A stretch of 26,740 bases of DNA, from assembly GCA_036265615.1 (NCBI GenBank), contig DATAOT010000117.1, forward strand, positions 1-26,740. The letters are read 5' to 3'. The notes beneath the pieces were generated by a model. The model made no database searches. It was given only the letters and a program-made list of their open reading frames with translations, and was not told the origin of the DNA. This DNA comes from DATAFF01 sp036265615 (GTDB lineage Bacteria; Pseudomonadota; Alphaproteobacteria; Rhizobiales; Aestuariivirgaceae). Positions 15,532 through 23,202 of the stretch are shown here, piece by piece (position 1 is the stretch's first letter; every line of letters begins with the position of its first letter). Made by a program: the position numbers and the translations under genes.

Positions 15532-16796
15532 GCACGGCGGCAAGCGCCTTTGCGCCGCGCTACGCCAGCTGGCTGCGGTCGACCAACAACATCACCCAGC
15601 AGTTCCTGGCCATCGGCGGCCGGCAGGATTTCGTCAGTCTTGCCGGCGGGCTGCCGGCGGCCGAGCTCTATCCGGTCGAGGCGGTCCGCGACGCGATGGA
15701 TCGGGCACTGAACCGCTGGAAGACCCACGCCCTGGAATATGGTCCGGTCGAGGGATTTCCGGCCTTGCGCCAGGCGATCGCCCGCCGCATGTCGCGGATG
15801 ACCGGGCAGTCCTTTGGCGCAGAGAACATCCTGATCACCACGGGAGCGATGCAGGGCCTTGATCTCCTGGGCAAGGTTTTGCTCGATCCCGGCGATACGG
15901 TGGTCGCCCAATTCCCGACCTATCTCGGTGCGCTCGACGCCTGGCGGCCGCGGCAGCCCGCCTATGAGAAGTTGACCTGGGATCTCGACCGTCCGGGCTT
16001 CGACGAGGCGCTGCGGCGCGCCAAGTTCGTCTACGCGGTTCCCAACTATTCGAATCCCACCGGCTTCCTGGTGCCGACCCAGCTGCGCCGGCAGCTTCTG
16101 GACAAGGTTGCGGCAGCCGGCACCCTGCTGGTCGAAGATGATCCCTATCTGCCGCTCCAGCTCGACGGTTCGCCAGGCCCGAGCATGCTGGCACTGCATG
16201 CGGCGAGGTCGGACAGCGCGTCCTATGAGGGCTCGGTGGTCTATCTCGGTACGCTGTCCAAGAGCGTGGTCCCGGGGCTCAGGGTGGGTTGGATGGTGGC
16301 GGCTCCCGAACTCGTGCAGACCCTGGCAGTGGCCAAGCAGTCGTCCGATATCAGCAGCTCGATGCTGACTCATGCGCTCGCACTTGAATTCGTGGACAGC
16401 GGCTTCGAGGAGGAGCACGGGCCGAAGGTCGTATCGGCCTATCGGGAGCGGCGCGACGCGTTGCTGCACGCCGCCGAGGAGCATCTGGCCACCTGGTTCG
16501 AGTGGGACGTTCCTCCCGGCGGCATGTTTGTATGGATGCGGGCACGGACGAACCTCGGGCTTCGCACCATCAACACCAATGAGCTCTATCATTTTGCCGT
16601 TGAAGAGAAGGTCGCCTTCGTGCCAAGCAGCGTCTTCGATTTCGAGGGCCGCCTGACCAGCGCCATGCGCGTGAACTTCACGCGCTCCTCGCCCGAAATC
16701 ATCGCCGAAGGCATTCGGCGGCTCAGGCGGGCGGTCGAGCGCTATTTGGCGTCGAATTCCGTAGACCGGCCGGAACTCCTTCGCAAATCGTTTTAA
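15528..16796 (+). CDS. PLP-dependent class I/II aminotransferase (2-aminoadipate/LysN-like)
   Basis: This 422-residue fold-type-I enzyme has SLAGGLPAAELYP near the N-terminus (37-49), YGPVEGFPALR (71-81), TTGAMQG for phosphate binding (104-110), PNYSNPTG with N177, EDDPY (203-207) with D205 and Y207, and the Schiff-base Lys in TLSKSVVPGLRVGW (K245). The arrangement matches the free-standing branch related to MocR C-termini and to 2-aminoadipate aminotransferases. It probably moves an amino group between a pathway amine or amino acid and a 2-oxo acid. The ATG at 15528 overlaps the previous stop; an ATG two codons earlier is less likely. No N-terminal HTH is fused. Confidence 0.9.
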   Translation: MSTAASAFAPRYASWLRSTNNITQQFLAIGGRQDFVSLAGGLPAAELYPVEAVRDAMDRALNRWKTHALEYGPVEGFPALRQAIARRMSRMTGQSFGAENILITTGAMQGLDLLGKVLLDPGDTVVAQFPTYLGALDAWRPRQPAYEKLTWDLDRPGFDEALRRAKFVYAVPNYSNPTGFLVPTQLRRQLLDKVAAAGTLLVEDDPYLPLQLDGSPGPSMLALHAARSDSASYEGSVVYLGTLSKSVVPGLRVGWMVAAPELVQTLAVAKQSSDISSSMLTHALALEFVDSGFEEEHGPKVVSAYRERRDALLHAAEEHLATWFEWDVPPGGMFVWMRARTNLGLRTINTNELYHFAVEEKVAFVPSSVFDFEGRLTSAMRVNFTRSSPEIIAEGIRRLRRAVERYLASNSVDRPELLRKSF

Positions 16797-16833
16797 CGCG
16801 GCGCACCCGCGCGCGCAGCAGGAGAGCATCGGG

Positions 16834-17502
16834 ATGCCCACCCGCATCGAGAAACCGAAGCAAAAGCGGCTCCCCGGGGCCGCGATCGACGCTTGGAGCA
16901 AAGTGACAAGTGCGGTCGCCGCCGACCAGCTGGGCGGCCGAGCCCACGTCGATGCCCGAATTCGGCCGATCCGTCCCCTCAATGGTGCAAGGCTTGTCGG
17001 CAATGCCGTCACCGCCTGGTGCGAGCCCGCCGATTACGGCCCCGTGCATCATGCGATCGCCATAGCAGAGCCGGGCGATGTCATCGTCATCGCCGCGGCA
17101 GGCCGAAGCGACGCCGCACTGATCGGCGAGCTTCTCTCGACGGCGGCCCGCAAGAAGGGAATTGCCGGCGTCGTGGTGGACGGCGCCATACGCGACCTTG
17201 CGACACTGGCGCAATGGCCGGACTTCCACGTCTACACGCGGTGGATCACCTCCCGCGGCCCCTCTACCATGGAGCGCGGCATCGTCAATGCCTCGGTGAT
17301 CTTCGGAGGCGTGCCGGTCGAACCCCATGATCTCGTCATCGGTGATGATGACGGGCTGGTGATCGTGCCGAACAGCCTCGTCGCGAGCCGGCTCGCGGCG
17401 TGCATGGACCGGGTCAATGCGGAGATCCGCTGGGAAGAGGCTCTCGCCAGCGGCATGTCGACCCTCGAGGTCTTCAACGTTCCGCCGGCAGTCAAGCCCT
17501 GA
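16834..17502 (+). CDS. RraA-family protein (HMG/CHA aldolase or oxaloacetate decarboxylase type)
   Basis: This 222-residue protein is of the RraA fold. It shows GDVIVIAAAG (81-90), GELLSTAARKKGIAGVVVDG (98-117) and the active-site GAIRD (R120, D121), the residues that bind substrate and divalent metal in 4-hydroxy-4-methyl-2-oxoglutarate/4-carboxy-4-hydroxy-2-oxoadipate aldolases. IFGGVPVEPHDLVIGDDDGLVIVP is also typical. It may cleave a 4-hydroxy-2-oxo acid to pyruvate, or decarboxylate oxaloacetate, downstream in the pathway. A true RNase E regulator role is unlikely given the catalytic residues and context. AGGAG precedes the ATG at 16834. It is the last gene of the plus cluster. Confidence 0.87.
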   Translation: MPTRIEKPKQKRLPGAAIDAWSKVTSAVAADQLGGRAHVDARIRPIRPLNGARLVGNAVTAWCEPADYGPVHHAIAIAEPGDVIVIAAAGRSDAALIGELLSTAARKKGIAGVVVDGAIRDLATLAQWPDFHVYTRWITSRGPSTMERGIVNASVIFGGVPVEPHDLVIGDDDGLVIVPNSLVASRLAACMDRVNAEIRWEEALASGMSTLEVFNVPPAVKP

Positions 17503-17526
17503 GGCTTGGCCTCTCGAGATCGGTCG

Positions 17527-18705
17527 CTACCACGGCAGGTCATCGGCGGCGAGCCGATCGATCAATCGCCGGAAAAACCGGTGGCACTTCTCTATTTCGC
17601 TGATGGCGAGAAATTCGTCGGCTTTGTGTGCCTGCGCGATCGAGCCCGGTCCGCAGACCACCGAGACGACGCGGCCGCGGGCGCTGAAGGCGCCGGCTTC
17701 GGTGCCATAGGCAACCTTGCTGTGATCGTTGCGCCCGAGCAGGTGCTTCATGAAAGCGACCGCCGGATGAGCCACATCGACATCGAGCCCGGCATAGGCG
17801 ACGACCTCGCTCACGGTGATGGATGCCTCGGGCGCCACGGCGTGCATCCGTGGCAGAAGCCGCTCTCGCGCAAAGCATTCGATTCGGCGGATCACGGCGG
17901 CAACGTCGAGCGACGCAAGAGCCCGCATATCGACGCCGAAGGTGCAGCGCTCCGGGATGATGTTGAAGGCCGTTCCGCCGCTGATCGTCGTGACGGACAG
18001 GGTCGAATGCGGCACCTCGTAGAGCGGGTCCTGGTCGCCGCTCTCCTTCAATTCGCCATCGATTCCGTGGATGAAGCTGATGAGCTCCGCAGCATAGCCG
18101 ATGGCATTGACGGCTTGCGGTGCGAGGCTCGAATGGGCCGCCGTCCCACGCACCGTGACGAGATGGCAAGTGCCCGATTTGTGGCCTACCACCAGCTGCA
18201 TGCTGGTCGGCTCGCCCACGATGCACAGTGCCGGCTTGACGGCGAGTGCCGCGATCCGGTCGACGAGACTGAGCACGCCGGTGCAGCCCAGCTCCTCGTC
18301 ATAGGATATGGCGATATGGACCGGCACCTTGAGATCGCGCCTGCACAGTTCGGGCACGAAGGCCAGGACGATGCCGAGGAAGCCTTTCATGTCGCAGGTG
18401 CCGCGGCCATAAAGTCGACCGTCGGCTTGCCGCATGATGAACGGATTGCTGCTCCAGGCCTGGTCCTCGACCGGCACGACATCGCTGTGACCGGAAAGAA
18501 TCACGCCCGGCCGATCCGTCGGCCCGATCGTCGCCCAGAGATTCCCCTTGCTCGCTTCAGCGTTCCAGATGATCTCCGAGCGCACGCCGTGCCGAGCAAG
18601 ATAGGCATCGACAAAACCGAGAAGCTCCTTGTTGGACTCCGTGGAAACGGTGGAAAAGGCGATCAGATCGCCGATCAGCGCTATGCTTTCGGCAACGGCC
18701 GCCAT
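17527..18705 (-). CDS. M20-family amidohydrolase, acetylornithine deacetylase (ArgE)-like
   Basis: This 392-residue co-catalytic zinc enzyme has every expected ligand: LSGHSDVVP (H73, D75), GRGTCDMKG (D105), SYDEELG (E137 general base, E138), VGEPT (E165) and a C-terminal His in SIAQAHKADEF (about 362). The dimerisation-domain GTAAHSS is also present. It hydrolyses an N-acyl amino acid or similar amide. The close ArgE look does not prove a role in arginine synthesis, and the gene sits third in a catabolic operon. Its ATG overlaps the DUF35 stop by one base (TGATG). It is convergent with the RraA gene, 24 bp away, with no obvious terminator hairpin between. Confidence 0.9.
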   Translation of the reverse strand: MAAVAESIALIGDLIAFSTVSTESNKELLGFVDAYLARHGVRSEIIWNAEASKGNLWATIGPTDRPGVILSGHSDVVPVEDQAWSSNPFIMRQADGRLYGRGTCDMKGFLGIVLAFVPELCRRDLKVPVHIAISYDEELGCTGVLSLVDRIAALAVKPALCIVGEPTSMQLVVGHKSGTCHLVTVRGTAAHSSLAPQAVNAIGYAAELISFIHGIDGELKESGDQDPLYEVPHSTLSVTTISGGTAFNIIPERCTFGVDMRALASLDVAAVIRRIECFARERLLPRMHAVAPEASITVSEVVAYAGLDVDVAHPAVAFMKHLLGRNDHSKVAYGTEAGAFSARGRVVSVVCGPGSIAQAHKADEFLAISEIEKCHRFFRRLIDRLAADDLPW

Positions 18706-19118
18706 CAGCGCCCGCCATCCACCTTGAAGATCGGCAGCGGCGGCATGCCTTCGCGCTCCCGCCAGGACAGCGTCACGCGGTCGCCGATGCCCGCAGTCTC
18801 ACCATCGATGTTGGTGAGAAGACGCGGCCCCTCCTCGAGATCGACAAGCGCCAGCAGATAAGGCGGCTTCAGCTCCTCCACCACCGGAACTCTCACCATG
18901 GTCACGGAATAGATCGTGCCGGTGCCCCGCGCTTCGACCCATTCGAGCGCGGTTGCCTCGCAAGCAAGGCAGAAGGGCCGTGGATAGAACTGATGCATGC
19001 CGCAATGGGTGCAATGCTGGATCAGCAGCCGGTGCTCCATGCAAGCCTGCCAGAAACGCTCGGTCGTGGGATCGGCGATGCCCTGCTCACTCAGCGATGG
19101 CGAGGATTTGTCACTCAC
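18705..19118 (-). CDS. DUF35 Zn-ribbon/OB-fold protein, partner of the thiolase-like protein
   Basis: This 137-residue protein has an N-terminal helix, a rubredoxin-like Zn ribbon with four Cys (C36-x2-C39 and C50-x2-C53 in HCTHCGMHQFYPRPFCLAC) and an OB fold (about 62-130; GTGTIYSVTMVRVP, PYLLALVDLEEGPRLLTNI). Such proteins are almost always encoded beside SCP2/thiolase-like proteins and form complexes with them, for example ChsH2(DUF35) with Ltp2. The GTG at 19118 overlaps the thiolase-like stop by 8 bp; a longer reading to 19190 lies inside the thiolase gene. It very likely stabilises and acts with the thiolase-like protein. Confidence 0.88.
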   Translation of the reverse strand: MSDKSSPSLSEQGIADPTTERFWQACMEHRLLIQHCTHCGMHQFYPRPFCLACEATALEWVEARGTGTIYSVTMVRVPVVEELKPPYLLALVDLEEGPRLLTNIDGETAGIGDRVTLSWREREGMPPLPIFKVDGGR

Positions 19119-20262
19119 GCGCCAGCACCACGGTTGAGGCTGTAGAAAAGGCAAGCCCGCCTGTTCCATGGGCGACGGCGATCTCGGCATTGGCCACCTG
19201 CCGGTCGCCAGCCTCGCCTCGAAGCTGCCGCACCGCCTCGATCAGCAGCAGGATGCCGAGCGCGCCGGGATGATTGTAGGAGAGACCACCGCCCGACGTC
19301 ATCGACGGCAGGCGCCCGCCCGGGTCGAGAGCGCCGCTGGCGACGAGCTCGCCAGCCTCACCCTTGCCGCAGAAGCCGAGATCCTCGAGATAGAGCAGGA
19401 CGGAATGGGTGAAATTGTCATAGGGTTCGAACACATCGACGTCGGACGGCTTGATTCCGGCCATGCCGAACGCTTCGCGCCCGGAGACGACGCCCGGCGT
19501 GACTGTGAGATCGGGACATTGTGCGACATGCCATTGGGCGTGGGATTCCCCGGCCCCGAGAATGCGGACCGAGCGCTTGGAAGCATCGCGTGCCCGGTGG
19601 CGGCCTGTTACGATGACGACGCCGCCGCCATCGGTGACGAGGCAGCAATCGAGCTTGTGCAGCGGGTCGCAGATCATCGGCGAGGCCAGAACCTCATCGA
19701 TGCTGAGCGGTTCGCGCACCCAGGCCTTGGGATTGAGGGCGGCCCATCTGCGGGCGCTCACCGCGACTCGGGCCAGATGCTCGGGCCTCGCACCGCATTC
19801 ATGCATGTACCGGGCGGCGCTCAAGGCGTAGTGCCCGATCGGAAAATGGATACCGTAGGGTGCCTCGAATTGCGCCGCGAGTGTGCCGGTCCCGGCCGAC
19901 ACCACGCGTGGACGGTTGCGGCGGCTGCGCTGGCGCGAGGCATAGCCGATCAGGGCCACTTCGCAACGACCGGCCGCGACCGCAAGCAACGCATGATGGA
20001 TGAAGAACTCGAAGGAGGCCCCGCCCATGTCGGATGACTCGGCATAGCGCGGCCGGATCCCGAGATATTCGCCGAGCTGCACCGAGCCTTCCTCGCCCAT
20101 ATAATTGGTGAAGACGGCATCGACGTCGCGCAAGCGAAGGCCGGCCTCGTCCAGAGCCTCCTTGGCAGCAATCGCCACCATGGACATCTCGCTTTGGTCC
20201 ATGACCTTGCCGAGTGGCGTTTCGGCCGCGCCGACGATGTAGGCAGAAGAAAGCTCGGACAT
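19111..20262 (-). CDS. Thiolase-like (SCP2/Ltp-type) protein lacking the acyl-accepting Cys, putative retro-aldolase
   Basis: This 383-residue protein has the thiolase double fold. At the position of the nucleophilic Cys loop it reads SSDMGGASFEFF (77-88) with no Cys. The later H-D-C-F-type motif is PYDNFT (280-285, Y281), and the G-H-P loop is GGGLSYNHPGALG (324-336, Y329). This pattern (no Cys, Tyr at the later motifs) matches Ltp-type family members such as Ltp2, which perform retro-aldol cleavage of 3-hydroxyacyl-CoA rather than thiolysis. The DUF35 partner encoded next supports this. It is the first gene of the minus operon; its ATG at 20262 lies 32 bp from the palindromic operator. Function as an aldolase is inferred. 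Confidence 0.87.
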   Translation of the reverse strand: MSELSSAYIVGAAETPLGKVMDQSEMSMVAIAAKEALDEAGLRLRDVDAVFTNYMGEEGSVQLGEYLGIRPRYAESSDMGGASFEFFIHHALLAVAAGRCEVALIGYASRQRSRRNRPRVVSAGTGTLAAQFEAPYGIHFPIGHYALSAARYMHECGARPEHLARVAVSARRWAALNPKAWVREPLSIDEVLASPMICDPLHKLDCCLVTDGGGVVIVTGRHRARDASKRSVRILGAGESHAQWHVAQCPDLTVTPGVVSGREAFGMAGIKPSDVDVFEPYDNFTHSVLLYLEDLGFCGKGEAGELVASGALDPGGRLPSMTSGGGLSYNHPGALGILLLIEAVRQLRGEAGDRQVANAEIAVAHGTGGLAFSTASTVVLARE

Positions 20263-20287
20263 GCACCATGAGCCGGAGCCGCTGCGA

Positions 20288-20310
20288 TATGTTGGAAAAT
20301 TTCCGATATA
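20288..20310. promoter_or_regulatory. Palindromic operator, copy B, before the thiolase-like operon
   Basis: This 23-bp imperfect palindrome is centred on 20299; 9 of its 11 base pairs match, and the two mismatches are at the fourth and sixth outer positions. Its core, 20294-20304, is GGAAAATTTCC, identical to the site before the SDR gene at 5941-5951. Outer arms are AT-rich. It lies just upstream of the thiolase-like start (minus strand). Confidence 0.55.
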
Positions 20311-20320
20311 TTGTAGCCGG

Positions 20321-20326
20321 TGTCAA
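20321..20326 (-). promoter_or_regulatory. Candidate -35 box (TTGACA) of the thiolase-like operon
   Basis: A perfect consensus TTGACA on the minus strand lies 16 bp before the palindrome core, so a -10 element would overlap the palindrome. No good -10 hexamer is visible at 17-18 bp (GAAATT or AAATTT), so the exact start is uncertain. A TACAAT lies nearby but at the wrong distance. Confidence 0.35.
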
Positions 20327-20409
20327 ATGCTTCTGCCGGAAGTTCTGATCTCGACCCGTCGAGCGACGTCGGACTGCTCGCTGTTAGCGTGCGGTGCCGA
20401 GGAGATCGT

Positions 20410-21180
20410 TCACGCCTTGTCGTACTCGTCGTGATGGCGCCACCAGATGCCTGACTCGTTGCGTCCCTTCGGTGCCCGATCGAGCCATTGATACATGCCC
20501 CAGAGCCCGTCCAGTCCGCGCGCATAGGTCGAGTAGACATGATGGACGACGCCGTCCTCGAGCACAAAAGCGCTCATGCCGGGGCGCTCGCGCGTGTAGC
20601 TCGCCACGTCGGTCCCGGACCTTGCCGCCCCGACGACGGGCCCCTCACCGGCCGCTTCGGGCTTCGCATCCAGTGCGTGGCCGCTGCGCTCGTAATTGTA
20701 TTCGACGCCACCACGGCGTTGTTGCTCCTTGGTGATCGAAACGTTGAAGTCGAAATTGAAGTCGTTGCCGAGCGACGATGCCCAGGGAAAGGTCCAACCC
20801 ATCCGCTGCTTGAACGCCTGAAGTTTGACGAGCGGCGCCAGCGACACCGCCCAAAGCATCACGTCGTGGTTCGCAAGATGGACGGCGATCCCGTTGAACC
20901 CATCGGCGATTGCCGAGCACGACAGACATCCCGCCTTGTAGTCTGGCCCGAACATGAAGTGGTAGACGAGAAGTTGCGAACGCCCTTTGAACAGGTCCTG
21001 GAGCGAGGCGCTTCCCTCGTCGGTATCGAAGCGATAGTCCTTAACGATCGGAACCCATGGCAGTTCCTGTCGCCGGCGTGCCAGCTCGTCGCTGCGGCGC
21101 GTCAGCTCCTTCTCCGCTTCGAGCAGCGGCAGCCGTGCTGCCAGCCAGTCTTCACGTGTTCCCGTCTTGTGTTTCGTCAT
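20410..21180 (-). CDS. DUF899 family thioredoxin-like protein
   Basis: This 256-residue protein of the DUF899 family is thought to have a thioredoxin-like fold. Family marks include an N-terminal helical region (WLAARLPLLEAEKELTRRSD, 12-31), YHFMFGPDYKAGCLSCSAIADGFNG (given in parts: YHFMFGPD 73-80; C85-x2-C88; IADGFNG) and the C-terminal WMYQWLDRAPKGRNE-like stretch, here YQWLDRAPKGRNE followed by WWRHHDEY. The paired Cys could be redox-active. The ATG at 21180 has a strong GGGAGGAG ribosome site, so I reject a longer reading to 21246. It is divergent from the HTH regulator, a pairing I recall in other proteobacteria. Its biochemical role is unknown. Confidence 0.87.
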   Translation of the reverse strand: MTKHKTGTREDWLAARLPLLEAEKELTRRSDELARRRQELPWVPIVKDYRFDTDEGSASLQDLFKGRSQLLVYHFMFGPDYKAGCLSCSAIADGFNGIAVHLANHDVMLWAVSLAPLVKLQAFKQRMGWTFPWASSLGNDFNFDFNVSITKEQQRRGGVEYNYERSGHALDAKPEAAGEGPVVGAARSGTDVASYTRERPGMSAFVLEDGVVHHVYSTYARGLDGLWGMYQWLDRAPKGRNESGIWWRHHDEYDKA

Positions 21181-21281
21181 GGCTGTCTCCTCCCGGTGCG
21201 TCGGGTGTCGCGGTCGGTGTTCATGAGCTAAGTTAGAGCCGACCATCGACGTTTAGGAGTGACAAGTGTGGCGGGATTCGA

Positions 21282-22514
21282 ATGGACTCGCTGATCGCGG
21301 CTGCGGCTCGCGCGCTTGCCGCGGGTGATCCGCTCGACGCATTGAACCGCATCGCCCTGCGTGACGACGCGCCAGCGCTCGCGCTTCGGGGCATCGCCAT
21401 GGCGCAGCTCGGCGATCTCGATCGGGCTAGGGCTCTCGTGCGCCGTGCGGCCCGCGCCTTCGGCCCGAAAGAGGCCGTCGCCCGCGCCCGATGCGCTGTG
21501 GCGGAAGCGGAGATCGCGCTCGTTTCACGCGACCTGAATTGGCCTCCAAGGGCGCTGGCAGCGGCACGAACGACGCTCGAGCAGCATGGCGATCAGCGAA
21601 ATGCCGCACATGCGCGATACGTTGAAGTCCGGCGTCTTCTTCTGATCGGCCGCCTCGAGGAGGCAGAACGCGCGCTCGCCGAGCTCGACCATACGTCGCT
21701 CCCGGCCGCATTGCAGACGGCCCATGAGCTGGCCGTTGCAGGCATCGCCATCCGGCGAGTCCGGACGCGGGAGGCCCGGGCTGCGCTTTCTCGTGCCAGG
21801 CGCGGCGCGCGCCAGGCCCGCATTCCTGCCCTGGCAGCCGAGGTCGCCAAGGCCTTCGATATGCTGAACAAGCCGGCCGCCCGCCTGATCGCGCGTGGCG
21901 AGGAGCGCCCGCTCCTGCTCGATGACGTCGAGATCTTGCAGGAGTCCAATGCGCTGGTGGTGGACGCCTGCCGTCAGGTCGTGCGTGATCGCGGCACAGT
22001 GGTTTCACTCGTAAGACGCCCCGTCCTGCTCGCGCTCGCACGCACGCTCGCCGAAATGTGGCCGGACGACGTCTCGAGAGACGATCTGGTGGCGCGCGCC
22101 TTCGGAGCGAAGCGCGCCGATGCATCCCATCGGGTTCGGCTGCGGGTCGAGTTGGCGCGCCTTCGCAGCGTGCTCCAGGGATTGGCCGGCGTGAGCGCGA
22201 CAAGGCGCGGCTTTGCGCTGGTGCCCCGGCGTGCCCGCAATGTCTGCGTGCTGGCGTGGCCGGTCGAGGAGCAGCATGCGGCGGTGCTTGCCATTCTCGC
22301 CGATGGCGAGTGCTGGTCGAGCTCGGCACTGGCGCTTGCGCTTGGGGTCAGCCAGCGGACCGTTCAACGGGCACTCGACTCGCTCGGTGCAGCAGGCAAG
22401 GTTCAGTCATTCGGTCGCGGCAGAGCGCGTCGCTGGTTGACCCCGCCCGCTGCGGGATTCACGACAAGCTTGTTACTTCCGAGTTCGCTGCGAGTGGTTA
22501 GCATCGCACCATGA
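21282..22514 (+). CDS. Alpha-helical (TPR-like) protein with C-terminal winged-helix, putative regulator
   Basis: This 410-residue protein is very rich in Ala, Arg and Leu. The first 200 residues look like helical repeats (RGIAMAQLGDLDRARALVRRAARAF and EEAERALAELD are TPR-like). A middle region (about 215-320) could be a first DNA-binding or ATPase-free signalling domain, with SHRVRLRVELARLRSVL. The C-terminus (about 338-380) is a helix-turn-helix: SSSALALALGVSQRTVQRALDSL. No receiver or kinase motifs are seen. The ATG at 21282 is the only start available in this frame region and its ribosome site is weak. Its stop overlaps the beta-propeller start by ATGA. It probably regulates the divergent DUF899 gene and its own operon. 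Confidence 0.8.
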   Translation: MDSLIAAAARALAAGDPLDALNRIALRDDAPALALRGIAMAQLGDLDRARALVRRAARAFGPKEAVARARCAVAEAEIALVSRDLNWPPRALAAARTTLEQHGDQRNAAHARYVEVRRLLLIGRLEEAERALAELDHTSLPAALQTAHELAVAGIAIRRVRTREARAALSRARRGARQARIPALAAEVAKAFDMLNKPAARLIARGEERPLLLDDVEILQESNALVVDACRQVVRDRGTVVSLVRRPVLLALARTLAEMWPDDVSRDDLVARAFGAKRADASHRVRLRVELARLRSVLQGLAGVSATRRGFALVPRRARNVCVLAWPVEEQHAAVLAILADGECWSSSALALALGVSQRTVQRALDSLGAAGKVQSFGRGRARRWLTPPAAGFTTSLLLPSSLRVVSIAP

Positions 22515-23167
22515 TCCGATCAGCAGCCAAAGTAGTCCGGGAATATGGACCTTTTCCGAACGTCGACAACGTTCATGGTGTCACTTTTGATGGTCGGCAC
22601 GTCTGGTTTGCATCCGGCGACAAGCTGAACGCGTTCGATCCTTCGAACGGTCGAATGGTGCGCTCGATTGACGTCGCCGCGCACGCCGGAACGGCTTTCG
22701 ACGGCCGCCACCTGTTTCAGCTCGCCGGCGATCGCATCCAGAAGATCGATCCTGAGACGGGCCGCGTGCTCGCCACGATACCTGCGCCCGGCGCCGCGGG
22801 CTGCTCGGGGCTTGCGTGGGCCGAAGGGAGCTTGTGGGTGGGGGAATATGGCGACCGGAAGATCCACCAGATAGATCCGCAGACGGGAGCCGTTCTCCGC
22901 ACCATCCGGTCCGACCGCTTCGTCACCGGAGTGACCTGGCTCGACGGCGAGCTCTGGCACGCGACCTGGGAGGGCGGCGAAAGCGAATTGAGGCGCATCG
23001 ATCCCCGAACGGGAGAGGTGCTGGAGAGGCTCCAAATGCCGCCGGACGTCAGCGTATCGGGGCTCGAATCGGATCGCAATGACCAGTTCTTCTGCGGAGG
23101 AGGACGGAGCGGGAAGGTGAGGGTCGTCCGCCGACCGAGGGCTCGCTCAGCGTCGGACGGCGAATGA
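22511..23167 (+). CDS. Beta-propeller protein, glutamine cyclotransferase/Vgb-like
   Basis: This 218-residue protein has about five blade-like repeats, each with a D-G-R/x-HVWF or LW motif and a KIDPxTG turn: VTFDGRHVWFASGD, TAFDGRHLFQLAGD, LAWAEGSLWVGEYGD and VTWLDGELWHATWEG, with IDPETG, IDPQTG and IDPRTG between. This resembles glutaminyl cyclotransferase and streptogramin-lyase-like propellers, but there is no signal peptide, so it is probably cytosolic. It is shorter than most propellers of the class. It is coupled by ATGA to the HTH protein and may act as its sensor or as an effector. Function unknown. Confidence 0.82.
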   Translation: MIRSAAKVVREYGPFPNVDNVHGVTFDGRHVWFASGDKLNAFDPSNGRMVRSIDVAAHAGTAFDGRHLFQLAGDRIQKIDPETGRVLATIPAPGAAGCSGLAWAEGSLWVGEYGDRKIHQIDPQTGAVLRTIRSDRFVTGVTWLDGELWHATWEGGESELRRIDPRTGEVLERLQMPPDVSVSGLESDRNDQFFCGGGRSGKVRVVRRPRARSASDGE

Positions 23168-23202
23168 CCATTGCTCGAGGAAGGTACTGACGGTGCGATC
23201 GG

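Noticed and set aside
15237..17012. 591-codon minus-strand frame across MaoC, aminotransferase and RraA genes
   Set aside because: It spans three well-supported plus-strand genes and shows no recognisable domain.
17506..18861. 451-codon plus-strand frame opposite the M20 gene
   Set aside because: The minus frame has every M20 zinc ligand; the plus product is low-complexity and unrelated to any family I know.
20350..20363. CTCGAC-CC-GTCGAG dyad between the thiolase-like and DUF899 genes, considered as terminator or operator
   Set aside because: The 2-nt loop is too short for a good hairpin, there is no T-tract, and GC-rich 6-bp dyads are common here.
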